From: Nocardia albiluteola
GTDB taxonomy: Bacteria; Actinomycetota; Actinomycetes; Mycobacteriales; Mycobacteriaceae
Assembly: GCF_018860155.1 (NCBI RefSeq)
Contig: NZ_JAHKNI010000029.1
Coordinates: 1-64,000, forward strand
Direction of reading: 5' to 3'
Length of the DNA stretch: 64,000 nucleotides
In this document: positions 17,171 to 25,090 of the stretch, piece after piece
Layout: each line of letters starts with the position of its first letter
How positions within the stretch are numbered: position 1 is the first letter of the stretch
Made by a program: the position numbers and the translations under genes
Notes under the pieces: generated by a model
What the model saw: only the letters and a program-made list of their open reading frames with translations
What the model was told of the DNA's origin: nothing
The model's database searches: none

Positions 17171-17308
17171 ATGGCGCTGATGTTCATGGCCGGCGACGCG
17201 GCACTGGTGGCGGTGCCCCGGGGCGCGCACGCCGCCGAGCAGCAGGCTGCGGCATTGACCGTGGCCGGGGTGTGCGCAGTGCTGGCCCGGCCGCCGGTGG
17301 AGCGCTGA
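17171..17308 (+). CDS. Small hypothetical protein upstream of the Mrr-like fragment
   Basis: 45 residues, beginning MALMFMAGDAAL. The middle contains a moderately hydrophobic segment, ALTVAGVCAVLA. The stop overlaps the start of the Mrr-like frame (TGATG). In many actinobacteria the Mrr-type nuclease domain follows hydrophobic helices, so this may be the separated or decayed N-terminal part of the same gene. Confidence 0.35.
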   Translation: MALMFMAGDAALVAVPRGAHAAEQQAAALTVAGVCAVLARPPVER

Positions 17309-17601
17309 TGCTGCGGCAGCGTCGGCGGGTGCGGGCCCGTGATGACGCGCGGGTGCTGGTCGCGCTGCGGCAGCACATGCTCAGCCCTGCGGAGTTCGAG
17401 CACGCGCTCGTGCGTTTGCGCCGCCGCGATGGCTGTTCCGACGTGCGGGTGGTCGGCGGTGCGGGCGATCTGGGCGCGGACGTGATCGCCCGGGCACCGG
17501 ACGGCCGTCGGATCGTGTTGCAGGCCAAAAGATATCGCAACGACCGCAGCGTGGGCAGCCAGGATGTGCAGCGGTTCGGCGGGAGTACTCGCCGCGTGGG
17601 A
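17308..17601 (+). pseudogene. Truncated Mrr-like restriction endonuclease domain
   Basis: The frame encodes about 98 residues that look like Mrr_cat: LSPAEFEHALVRLRRRDGCSDVRVVGGAGDLGADVIA, then IVLQAKRYRN (the QxK of the PD-(D/E)xK fold) and GSQDVQRFGG. After RFGG the expected C-terminal half is replaced by unrelated Arg-rich sequence, which overlaps the next gene in another frame. The core Asp, Gln and Lys are present, but the fold is incomplete. Probably a decayed gene. Confidence 0.55.
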
Positions 17602-17674
17602 CTCGCACTATGTCGCGTGCTGCACGGTTCGAAACGGCCACGGCGCGGCCGGCTGAACGCGCGCCGAGCCGCCG

Positions 17675-17706
17675 CACTAGCATTCTATATTGCTAGCATG
17701 CTAGTG
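17675..17706. promoter_or_regulatory. Palindromic operator upstream of the ribbon-helix-helix gene
   Basis: CACTAGCAT (17675-17683) and ATGCTAGTG (17698-17706) form an inverted repeat. Inside lies a second perfect palindrome, CTAGCATGCTAG (17693-17704). The site is eight bases before the GTG start, a typical place for autorepression. Confidence 0.6.
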
Positions 17707-17713
17707 TCGGCGT

Positions 17714-17866
17714 GTGAGCGAGACGGACGTCGAACAGTTCGATGTGTATCTGCCAGTCGAGCTGATCAGGCAGGTCAAGTTCCGCTCCATCGAGACCGGC
17801 ATGTCGCTGTCCGCGCTGGTCGCGGCGGCGCTGCGGGCCTACCTCGATGACGACACCGCGTGCTGA
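17714..17866 (+). CDS. Ribbon-helix-helix (CopG/Arc-like) DNA-binding protein
   Basis: 50 residues, GTG start at 17714. The beta-strand FDVYLPVELIRQVKFRSIETG is followed by the helix MSLSALVAAALRAYL, the pattern of RHH repressors and type II antitoxins. No toxin gene follows; instead a 14-TM exporter starts 42 bases later. With the palindrome just upstream, an autoregulated repressor of the exporter is the simplest reading. An orphan antitoxin is the alternative. Confidence 0.75.
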   Translation: MSETDVEQFDVYLPVELIRQVKFRSIETGMSLSALVAAALRAYLDDDTAC

Positions 17867-17907
17867 GGGTGATCCGCGGCGGCTGGCAACTAGAAATGGG
17901 GAAACCT

Positions 17908-19389
17908 GTGACCACACAACGCAATCCATGGCCGGGGCTGTACGCGCTGGTCGTCGGGTTTTTCATGATCCTGCTGGATTCGACCATCGTCTCGGTGGCC
18001 AACCCGGCGATCATGCGGGAACTGCACACCGACATCACCAAGGTCATCTGGGTGACCAGTGCCTACCTGCTCACTTACGCCGTGCCGCTGCTGGTGACCG
18101 GCAGGCTCGGTGATCGCTTCGGCCCCAAGCAGGTCTACCTGACCGGACTGGGCGTGTTCACCTTGGCCTCGCTGTGGTGCGCCACGTCCGGCAGCATCGA
18201 GATGCTCATCGCGGCCCGTGCCGTGCAGGGCCTCGGCGCGTCCATGATGACGCCGCAGACGATGGCCGTCATCACCCGCACCTTCCCGCCGGACCGCCGC
18301 GGCTCGGCCATGGGCCTGTGGGGCGCGGTGGCCGGCCTGGCCATGCTGGTCGGCCCTATCGTGGGCGGCGTGCTGGTCGACCAGCTCGGATGGAACTGGA
18401 TCTTCTACATCAACGTGCCGATCGGGGTGGCCGCCTTCGCGCTGGCCTGGTGGCTGGTGCCCGCGCTCGAGACGCATCCGCACCACTTCGACTGGATCGG
18501 CGTCGGGCTGTCCGCCACCGGCATCTTCCTGCTCGTGTTCGGACTGCAGGAAGGCAACGCCCACAAGTGGAATGGCGCCATCTGGGCCTTGATCATCGCT
18601 GGGCTGGTAGTGCTGGCCCTGTTCACGATCAACCAGGCCCGCAATACCGACGAACCCCTGGTGCCGCTGCGCCTGTTCCGCGACCGCAACTTCGCGCTCT
18701 CGAGCATCGCTGTCACCACCATGGGCGTCGCGGTCACCTCGATGATGACCCCGTGGTACTTCTATCTCCAAGCGGTACGCGACTTTTCGCCGACGAAGTC
18801 GGCGCTGGTCTTCGCCCCGATGGCGGTCGTCACCGCGATCACCGGACCGTTCATCGGCAAGATCTCCGACCGGATGCCGCCCCGGGTCACCCCCACCGTG
18901 GGCTTCGGCCTCTTCGCGGCATCCATCTTCGGGATCGCCGTCGCGATGCGACCGACCTCGCCGATCGCGATATTCCTGATGGCAGGTCTGGTCGCCGGCG
19001 TGGCCAACTCCTGCATCTGGGCGCCGCTCGCCTCGATCGCGACGCGCAACCTGCCGATGCATCAGGCCGGCGCGGGCGCGGGTGTCTACAACACCACGCG
19101 GCAACTGGGCTCGGTACTCGGCAGCGCCGCGATCGCCGCGCTCATTTCCGCCCGCATGGCCGCCAACGGACTGGGCGGCGCCGGGCTGTCCACCGGCGGC
19201 GGGGGACACTTGCCTGCCGCGGCGCTGGACCGGTTCAGCACCGCGCTCGGCCAGGCCATGATCCTGCCGGCAACCGTCCTACTGCTCGGCGTCGCCGCTG
19301 CGGCGCTGTTCACCGGATCGGGCAAACCGATCCAGACGCCGAACCCGACCGCGCTCACCGTCCCGGCCGATCGATCCGGCCGGCACTGA
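17908..19389 (+). CDS. MFS drug exporter, DHA2 (EmrB/QacA) family, 14 TM
   Basis: 493 residues from GTG 17908, which has GGGGA upstream; a longer start at 17860 would overlap the RHH gene. Family motifs are FFMILLDSTIVSVANPAI (motif D1), GRLGDRFGPKQ (motif A), RAVQGLGASMMTPQTM (motif B) and GLAMLVGPIVGGVLVD (motif C, antiporter). It would export a drug or metabolite by proton antiport. The VOC protein that follows after 24 bases supports a resistance or detoxification role. Confidence 0.92.
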   Translation: MTTQRNPWPGLYALVVGFFMILLDSTIVSVANPAIMRELHTDITKVIWVTSAYLLTYAVPLLVTGRLGDRFGPKQVYLTGLGVFTLASLWCATSGSIEMLIAARAVQGLGASMMTPQTMAVITRTFPPDRRGSAMGLWGAVAGLAMLVGPIVGGVLVDQLGWNWIFYINVPIGVAAFALAWWLVPALETHPHHFDWIGVGLSATGIFLLVFGLQEGNAHKWNGAIWALIIAGLVVLALFTINQARNTDEPLVPLRLFRDRNFALSSIAVTTMGVAVTSMMTPWYFYLQAVRDFSPTKSALVFAPMAVVTAITGPFIGKISDRMPPRVTPTVGFGLFAASIFGIAVAMRPTSPIAIFLMAGLVAGVANSCIWAPLASIATRNLPMHQAGAGAGVYNTTRQLGSVLGSAAIAALISARMAANGLGGAGLSTGGGGHLPAAALDRFSTALGQAMILPATVLLLGVAAAALFTGSGKPIQTPNPTALTVPADRSGRH

Positions 19390-19413
19390 AACCCCGAGAG
19401 ACTGGAGAAAACC

Positions 19414-19761
19414 ATGACCACCAACGGCATCGAAATGATCTTCCTGCAGACCCACAACTGGGGCAAAGCGGCGAAGTTCTTCCAATCACTGGGCTACGAA
19501 CTGGAATTCGACACTGGCCACAACTCCGGCCAGCTCCGAAACACAACCGGACCGGCCATCTTCATCGCCGAGGTGCCGGAAACCCAGAAACCCGGCATTC
19601 AGGCCGTATTCGGCGTCAGCAACCCAGGCGACCTACAGGTCGGCTCCGGTATCGAGGTGGTCTCCGCGCCCGAGAACACCCACTACGGCACCCGGGAGAT
19701 GGTCGTACGTGACCCGGACGGACGGCTGTGGACCCTGTCGTCTCCGCTGAAGAGCGAGTAG
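19414..19761 (+). CDS. VOC-superfamily (glyoxalase/bleomycin-resistance-like) protein
   Basis: 115 residues, one vicinal-oxygen-chelate domain. The beta-alpha-beta-beta-beta pattern starts with MIFLQTHNWGKAAKFFQSLGYEL and ends with MVVRDPDGRLWTLSSP. The usual metal positions are only partly recognisable. It is probably cotranscribed with the exporter, so it may bind or modify the exported compound; function is inferred. Confidence 0.82.
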   Translation: MTTNGIEMIFLQTHNWGKAAKFFQSLGYELEFDTGHNSGQLRNTTGPAIFIAEVPETQKPGIQAVFGVSNPGDLQVGSGIEVVSAPENTHYGTREMVVRDPDGRLWTLSSPLKSE

Positions 19762-20303
19762 GCAGGATGTCCCGAGCCGCAACAGGTCTCGCCCACCGGC
19801 CGCACACCATGGTGGTTGTGCAGGTCAATGACGACGCCACTTGCAGGCGAACGTGGACACCGACGCCCGTCGCAGGTCGACGGCCTCGGAGGCCGGCCGG
19901 CGGTGCCTATTCGGTCGGGGTGTTCGGCGTGGACGCCATAGCTTGCAGCGCGCCTTCGTGCTATGTATGCCGGTCTGGGCGGGCGGCTCACCGTGTGGCA
20001 ACCCACCGGCAGATCCTGTTCTGACACAACAGTATTGACAGAGAGTTTCGGCAGGTCATGTTCTGCGGCGGCGGGCGCCGACGATCGCTGGGAATCGGTA
20101 TCGAAACCGATTCGCCCCGGCGGCGGGTCGGGTCCAGGCGGTCCAGCACGCGAATCCCGTCCGGGTCGACACCGTCGACGAAACTGACCCCGTACCGATC
20201 TCGGCAGGCCCCTACGTTGCGGCTCGGACGACAGGCCTTGCTGATGCCTGAAAAGGGTGGGCAGACCGGATCTGTCGGTAGCACTGGACGCCTCATGCGC
20301 CCT
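19762..20303. other. Stretch without a recognisable gene
   Basis: Frames exist on both strands (for example minus 19988-20296), but none matches a family I know or has a good start. It may hold decayed coding sequence. Confidence 0.4.
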
Positions 20304-20319
20304 ATGTCAACATTGTAGG
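20304..20319. promoter_or_regulatory. Probable TetR operator
   Basis: TATGTCAACATTGTAG lies 48 bases before the tetR start and matches the site at 24753-24768 (TATGTCTACACTGTAG) at 14 of 16 positions. The shared core is the imperfect palindrome CWACAYTGTAG. Confidence 0.55.
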
Positions 20320-20367
20320 TCTACACGAACGGAGACGGCAGCTGCTCCCGAGGAACGGAGTCCCGTG

Positions 20368-21117
20368 ATGGCCGAATCGCCGATCAACCGCAGTTTCTCC
20401 CGGTCCGATACCGGTAGTTCCGATCGCGTGGGCGACGGCCGCAGGCGCAGTCCGGTGACGCGGGACGTGGTGCTGGACGCGGCGCTCGAAATCGTCGATC
20501 GTGACGGGGTCGAGGGGTTGTCGATGCGGCGTCTGGCCGAGGCGGTGGGGCGGGATCCGATGGTGATCTATCGGCATGTGCCGAACAAGGCCGCGGTGCT
20601 CGACGGTGTCGCCGAGATCGTGTTCGCGCAGTTGTCGGTCGACACCACGGATTCGGACTGGATGGCCCAATTACGAGTGGTGGCACGGGATTTCCGGCGG
20701 CTGGCGCTGGCGCATCCGCGGGTGGTGCCGCTGCTGGTGACCCGGCCGCTGGCGACACCGCTGGGCTTGCGGCCGCTGGCCGTGCTGCGGCCACTGGAGG
20801 ACGTTCTCGCCCTGCTGACGCGTGCCGGGTTCTCCGGTGCGGATGCGTTGCATGTCTATCGGGCGTTGTTCGGGTTCCTGTTCGGGCATGTTCTCAACGA
20901 GTTGCAGGAGATCGTGGAACGGCCCGAGGAGACCGACGCCTTGTTGCGGCTGGGGTTGTATCGGCTGCCGGTCGGCGAGTTCCCGCTGCTGCGCGAGTTG
21001 GCCCCGATGCTGGCGGCCTATGACGGTGCCGCTGAGCTCGAGCGCGGGCTCGATATCCTGCTGACCGGCCTGGCCGCGAATTCGACCGGCGCAGGCGGCG
21101 ATCTTCGCCGGCGGTGA
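20368..21117 (+). CDS. TetR-family regulator (TetR_C type)
   Basis: 249 residues. The HTH domain reads TRDVVLDAALEIVDRDGVEGLSMRRLAEAVGRDPMVIYRHVPNKAAV, split here only by length, with the recognition helix PMVIYRHV. The C-terminal domain includes RPLATPLGLRPLAVLRPLEDVL and a tail of helices. ATG 20368 is preceded by GAGGAACGGAG. A probable operator at 20304-20319 suggests autoregulation. The genes it controls are not obvious. Confidence 0.88.
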   Translation: MAESPINRSFSRSDTGSSDRVGDGRRRSPVTRDVVLDAALEIVDRDGVEGLSMRRLAEAVGRDPMVIYRHVPNKAAVLDGVAEIVFAQLSVDTTDSDWMAQLRVVARDFRRLALAHPRVVPLLVTRPLATPLGLRPLAVLRPLEDVLALLTRAGFSGADALHVYRALFGFLFGHVLNELQEIVERPEETDALLRLGLYRLPVGEFPLLRELAPMLAAYDGAAELERGLDILLTGLAANSTGAGGDLRRR

Positions 21118-21347
21118 TCTCAGCGCCGGTGTCGATCGCCGGCCGGGCCGGGCTGGCATGCGGGACGGTTTCCCTGGTGGCACTGCTCATCCGTCGCAAT
21201 GCCGCAGGCCACTGTGCATGCGCGAGCATGCGCGCATATCGGGCCGGTATAGGATGAGGGCGTCGGGGGCTTCTCGAAGCTACCCGTGGTCTCGTCGTTA
21301 CCCGGCGAACGAAAAGGGGCCGCCACGCGGTCCCGGTCAGGAGCGTC

Positions 21348-21554
21348 GTGATGACGCCACAACACGAGCCGATCCTGCTGGACCGCTCCTCACGCTTTTC
21401 TCTCCGCAGCGGCGCCCTGCCGTCGTCACGGCGGTTACCGACACCGCGAGCATCCCGCCACGGAGCGGTGGATGGGGCCTGGTGGCCCCACACGACCGAA
21501 GACCGGCGCTCATCCTTCGCAGGATCCCCGTCTCCTGCGGGCGGTCTGATATGA
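21348..21554 (+). pseudogene. Truncated DUF5994-like gene (N-terminal part)
   Basis: 68 residues starting at GTG/ATG 21348. The stretch GAVDGAWWPHT is the signature also seen in the intact copies at 21551 and 23688. The sequence after it diverges, so the rest of the domain is lost. Its stop overlaps the next gene by ATGA. Confidence 0.55.
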
Positions 21555-22024
21555 CACAGAACCCGCCGCAGGATAGGGGCGGTGCCGCCGCCGACCGCGG
21601 CATGGGCCGATTCCGGGCAACCGCCGGCGGTGGGCAACCATTCGACACGCCGACCCGCACACCGCGACTGCTGCTCCGCGACTGTGACGAACAATCCAGT
21701 GGCGTCGACGGCGCCTGGTGGCCCAGAACCGACAACCTCACCGTAGAACTGCATGACCTGGTCACCGCCCTCACTACGCGACTGGGCGCGACCGCCCGGA
21801 TTACCTTCGATTGGAATTCGCTGAGCCTGTCCCAGCGTGGCATCGACCCTCCCGATGGGATCGAGGTCGCCGGCCCGCTTCCGGGCCAGCCACCCCAGGT
21901 GATGTACGTCTTCGGGCCGCACGATCGGTGCCTTCGATTGTTGGTGATCGACCCCGCCACCACCGCAGACCGCGCCGACGCGCAGATGCGCAAGGCCGTA
22001 AGCACCATCGCGGACCAGTCGTAA
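21551..22024 (+). CDS. DUF5994-like protein
   Basis: 157 residues from ATG 21551. Features shared with the copies at 23.4-24.4 kb are RLLLRD, GVDGAWWPRTDNLTVELHDLV near residue 55, RITFDWNSL, VMYVFGPHDRCLRLLVIDPATTADRA near 120. The family is common in actinobacteria and, to my knowledge, has no assigned biochemical role. No membrane segment or signal peptide is seen. The frame extends upstream but overlaps the truncated copy, so the ATGA-coupled start is preferred. Confidence 0.72.
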   Translation: MTQNPPQDRGGAAADRGMGRFRATAGGGQPFDTPTRTPRLLLRDCDEQSSGVDGAWWPRTDNLTVELHDLVTALTTRLGATARITFDWNSLSLSQRGIDPPDGIEVAGPLPGQPPQVMYVFGPHDRCLRLLVIDPATTADRADAQMRKAVSTIADQS

Positions 22025-22450
22025 TCATGAACTACCCTGGGCGGCGGCATGGCCGGCCTCTGCGCTTTGCCTGCCGGCCGCTATCCGGTAGTGAGGTTCC
22101 TCGATTGTCGACCACCCTGTATCGCGGCGGCACCGACAGTGGCCGTCTCATTCGTCGTCGCGGGCGCCGGGATCGCGCAGCGGCCGATGCGTTCCGCCCG
22201 GATCGGGCAGGTGGAAGCTGTAGAAGCGGGCCGTGCCGGGGCCACGCTGTTTTGTAGGTGTTGACAGGTGGGTTGGTGCCGTCGGCGCGGCAGTCGACTG
22301 GCGGGCTGGGTGATGTTCTGGTGGATGAGCCCGACCTTTGGCCGGGGTGGTCACCGGGCGTAGGAGTCGTGAGGGACGGTCTCGGATCAATTGGTGTCGG
22401 ACCCCTCGCTTACCATTGCGAGCGCATTCCGAGCCCGCAAGGAGAACGAA
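22025..22450. other. Stretch without a recognisable gene
   Basis: No frame here shows a family signature. The last 20 bases carry the ribosome site AAGGAG of the following hydrolase. Confidence 0.4.
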
Positions 22451-23137
22451 ATGAACCCGGATCTGGACTCGACGCCGATCGTGTTCCTCAGTGGAGCAGG
22501 TCTTCCGGCCTGGATCTGGGACGGGGTCCGCGCGGACCTGCCTGTCGAGTCGGTCGTGGCCGCGTATCCGAAGCGGGCTGACGCGCGTCTTGTTGACTGT
22601 GTGTCCTCAGTGCTGGCGCAGGCGCCGGAGGGCTCGTTCACGATCGTTGCCCATTCGATCGGCGGTGTCGTGGCAAGTCAGATCGTGGCGACTGCGCCCG
22701 AGCGCGTTGCCGGGCTGCTCGGGGTCGCCGCCTCGTTCCCCGCCGCCGGAACGTCGTTCCTTGCGGCATTACCTGCGCCGCAGCGTGTTGTTGTGGGCCT
22801 TGTCATGCGTGTCGCGGGAACTCGTCCTCCCGAGAAGGCGATCCGCTCGGCGCTGTGCGCTGGCCTCGACGAGGGCGACACCGCTCGCATTGTGGCGGAG
22901 TTCGAGCCGGAATCCCAGCACCTGTATCGGGACAAAGTGTCCAGCAGGACGTTCCCGGCGCGCAGCGGGTATGTCGTGACCACGGCGGACCGACAGTTGT
23001 CCGCCGCGATGCAATATCGGCACGCGGCCGAACTCGGCTCCGGATTCCGTCGTGAGCTGTCCACCGGGCATCTGCCGATGCTGCAGGATTCCGCTTCGCT
23101 GGCGAAGGTCGTCCAAGAGTTCACTGCCAACGTGTGA
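22451..23137 (+). CDS. Alpha/beta hydrolase
   Basis: 228 residues from ATG 22451 with AAGGAG at 22439-22444. FLSGAGLPAWIWDGV forms the oxyanion strand, VAHSIGGVVAS near residue 75 is the nucleophile elbow (GxSxG replaced by HSIGG), and STGHLPMLQD near 210 supplies the histidine. The size and pattern are those of small esterase/haloperoxidase-like hydrolases. Substrate unknown. It stands alone between convergent and divergent neighbours. Confidence 0.85.
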   Translation: MNPDLDSTPIVFLSGAGLPAWIWDGVRADLPVESVVAAYPKRADARLVDCVSSVLAQAPEGSFTIVAHSIGGVVASQIVATAPERVAGLLGVAASFPAAGTSFLAALPAPQRVVVGLVMRVAGTRPPEKAIRSALCAGLDEGDTARIVAEFEPESQHLYRDKVSSRTFPARSGYVVTTADRQLSAAMQYRHAAELGSGFRRELSTGHLPMLQDSASLAKVVQEFTANV

Positions 23138-23248
23138 AACCATCGACACCTGCGCGGAACAATCACCCTGGCGGGGACACAATGTCGGCGGACAGCGTGC
23201 GACGGCCGGCACCAGGCCGATCAGGATCACCCGCCGCGCCCCGAACGG

Positions 23249-23413
23249 TCAGCGCCCGTGCCGGTCCCGCTTGCATACCTCTCCGTGGTGTTCTTCGATG
23301 ACGTGGTCGAGTCGGTGGCGGATCGCGGGATCGGTTGTGGCGGCTCGTGTTCTACGAAGCGCGGCGAGATCGCGCATCAGTTCCAGGTAGTCTTTCTCAC
23401 TCACTGCGGACAT
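23249..23413 (-). CDS. Small hypothetical protein downstream of DUF5994-like genes
   Basis: 54 residues, MSAVSEKDYLELMRDLAALR at the start, then a charged helix DPAIRHRLDHVIEEHHGEV. It begins 13 bases inside the preceding gene, so it is probably coupled to it. The composition (helical, acidic and basic residues mixed, no low-complexity Arg run) looks coding. No family recognised. Confidence 0.5.
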   Translation of the reverse strand: MSAVSEKDYLELMRDLAALRRTRAATTDPAIRHRLDHVIEEHHGEVCKRDRHGR

Positions 23414-23691
23414 CGGCTACCCCCGCCCCCGCCGCCGGCGACAGCGGTCCACTTCGCGTAGGTTCGTGCTCCGATTCTCTGGGTGCATCGGTCGTACGGC
23501 CGGGGCTGTCCAGTTGCCCACCGCATCCGGGTGCCGGCCTGTTCGGGCGTGGTGTCGGCGGGTATGACGAGTAGTGCCAGTCGGGTGCCCTTCAGGCCGT
23601 ACAGGTGCATGATGCCGCCCTGTCCGCCGTCGCTGAAGGTGGATGCCGCTGTGTTCCAATCGAATCCGATTCGAGCCAGTTCGCCGGTCAT
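23401..23691 (-). CDS. DUF5994-like C-terminal half protein
   Basis: 96 residues. The part ARIGFDWNTAAS and IMHLYGLKGTRLALLVIPADT aligns by eye with the C-terminal half of the 157-residue copy at 21551. The N-terminal half with the DGAWWP signature is absent. The start overlaps the stop of the full-length copy (ATGA), so it is either a split partner or a truncated duplicate that remains translated. The C-terminus has a Gly run. Confidence 0.5.
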   Translation of the reverse strand: MTGELARIGFDWNTAASTFSDGGQGGIMHLYGLKGTRLALLVIPADTTPEQAGTRMRWATGQPRPYDRCTQRIGARTYAKWTAVAGGGGGGSRCPQ

Positions 23692-24152
23692 TCTGAAATG
23701 TCACCAGGGGTGTTTCGCCCGGCCCTGAGCAGGTCGGTGATGGTCGATGTGTTGCCTCTGGCGGCCGCGGCCGCCATCGTGACGAGCGCGGAGTGGACGG
23801 TGGTGCAGGGCGGGACGATCAGTAGCGCGACCCTGCTGCCGGCGAGCCCGACAACGTCGAGGGTGTGTGGCGGCTTGCGGTGGAACCCGCCGAGCCGCAC
23901 CCAGCTTGCACCGACGGTGAATCCGGTCGGTGCTTCATCCCAATCGTCGAGGTGGTAGATCACGTGGTGCACGAGGCCGAGCCGGGTCGCCAACACCGTG
24001 AGCAGGCCCGGCAGCTCGGTGGTGAGGTGATGGCTGTGGGGCCACCACGCACCGTCGACCCATCCGGTGTGCGGTGGTTGGGTGTCGACCAGCAGACGCA
24101 GCGAATGTGCGGGTGGCACGGGATTGTCGTATCGGGGTTGCGGTGAGGCCAT
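23688..24152 (-). CDS. DUF5994-like protein
   Basis: 154 residues from ATG 24152, with GGGAG eight bases upstream. LRLLVDTQPPHTGWVDGAWWP near residue 30, HHLTTELPGLLTVLATRLG, VIYHLDDWDEAP and VALLIVPPCTTVHSALVTMA are the family landmarks. It looks complete. A longer frame reaches 24197 and beyond, but enters the neighbouring remnant. Role unknown. Confidence 0.72.
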   Translation of the reverse strand: MASPQPRYDNPVPPAHSLRLLVDTQPPHTGWVDGAWWPHSHHLTTELPGLLTVLATRLGLVHHVIYHLDDWDEAPTGFTVGASWVRLGGFHRKPPHTLDVVGLAGSRVALLIVPPCTTVHSALVTMAAAAARGNTSTITDLLRAGRNTPGDISE

Positions 24153-24186
24153 GATCGATGCTCCCGTCTCGGCGCGCGGGCCGAAT

Positions 24187-24444
24187 TCATGCGCCATAGT
24201 CGCAGCGCGGCGGCTCTGCCGGTGCGGTTGGTGCGTTCTCGGGCGCCGGCTGCGGGGTGCCGTGGGGGTATCGGTCCAGTCGCACCGTCTGCCCGGCGAA
24301 TACGAGTTCGCCACAGGTACTCGCCCGGTCACCGAGACGACAAGTAACCCGATGGATGGGATCGAGCCCCACTGCCAAGACCGTGAGCAGGGCCGACAGC
24401 TCGCTGGCAAGTTCGTGGTCGTGGGGCCACCATGTCGGCCGCGC
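24187..24444 (-). pseudogene. DUF5994-like remnant (middle part only)
   Basis: Minus-strand translation TWWPHDHELASELSALLTVL followed by HRVTCRLGDRA resembles the first half of the intact copies, but an in-frame stop lies four codons before TWWP, so the N-terminus is gone. The end differs too. This is the third minus-strand copy of the family in 1 kb. Confidence 0.5.
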
Positions 24445-24482
24445 TCACATGCGCGTAGACAGCAACCTCTGTAATTGCCATG

Positions 24483-24644
24483 TCAGCGCTTGAACGCGCC
24501 CCTCAGATTGTGCTCCAGCCAGTCGAAGGGGCCGTGACTCCCTGTACGCCCTTCGGTGGGGCCCCGGGCACCGACGTCGCGGAAGCGTTTCTCAATGCCT
24601 TCCTTGGCGGTCCAGATTCGATGCGTGATCTTGTTCTCGGTCAT
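24483..24644 (-). CDS. Small hypothetical protein
   Basis: 53 residues, starting MTENKITHRIWTAKEGIEKR and ending GPFDWLEHNLRGAFKR. The residue mix looks coding, and the start lies 109 bases from the TetR-type operator at 24753-24768, so it may be read from a TetR-controlled promoter. I do not recognise the family; it could also be the tail of a lost larger gene. Confidence 0.4.
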   Translation of the reverse strand: MTENKITHRIWTAKEGIEKRFRDVGARGPTEGRTGSHGPFDWLEHNLRGAFKR

Positions 24645-24752
24645 CGGAAAAGATCCCGTCCCCGGATGTACGGTTCGGCCGCGGCAGCCAGATCGGCCGA
24701 CCGTTCGACGCACGGACCGGTTATCGCTACAGCATAGCTTCGGCTACCCAAT

Positions 24753-24768
24753 ATGTCTACACTGTAGA
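24753..24768. promoter_or_regulatory. Probable TetR operator (second copy)
   Basis: TCTACACTGTAGA (24756-24768) is a perfect inverted repeat around one central base. The wider 16-base site matches the one upstream of the tetR gene at 20304 at 14 positions. Confidence 0.6.
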
Positions 24769-24776
24769 ATTACACA

Positions 24777-24927
24777 GTTGACATACGCCTCTCGCCACAC
24801 AACGCGGCCTGGCTGGATGCCCTCATTACCGTCCTGAAGCCGACCGGCATGGCCGCGCAGCAGATGCTGAACTGCGCGTACCTCCTCGACAGCCACGCGC
24901 GGTACGGCGCCAACCTGCATCGCAACA
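24777..24927 (+). pseudogene. Remnant of a TetR_C-type regulator
   Basis: Plus-strand translation gives IRLSPHNAAWLDALITVLKP then GMAAQQMLNCAYLLDSHAR, the helix pattern of the TetR_C ligand domain. No DNA-binding domain precedes it: the operator-like palindrome at 24756-24768 is only eight bases away. A deletion that joined the operator to the 3' part of a tetR gene would explain this. Confidence 0.4.
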
Positions 24928-25090
24928 CCCCCCCAGGTCAGAAACACCCAGGTCGAATGGTTGAAATCTCCAGGCCCCCAATTGATCTCGACTATATTGG
25001 CAGTTCAGTGCCGGTCGTGACGACTCATGGGGTGCGGCTCTCCCATCAGGCCGTTCATGTACAAGTACGCAAGCATGCGACGATAGATCG

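Noticed and set aside
17714..17866. Type II toxin-antitoxin module
   Set aside because: The RHH protein could be an antitoxin, but no toxin-sized gene lies beside it; the next gene is a 14-TM exporter.
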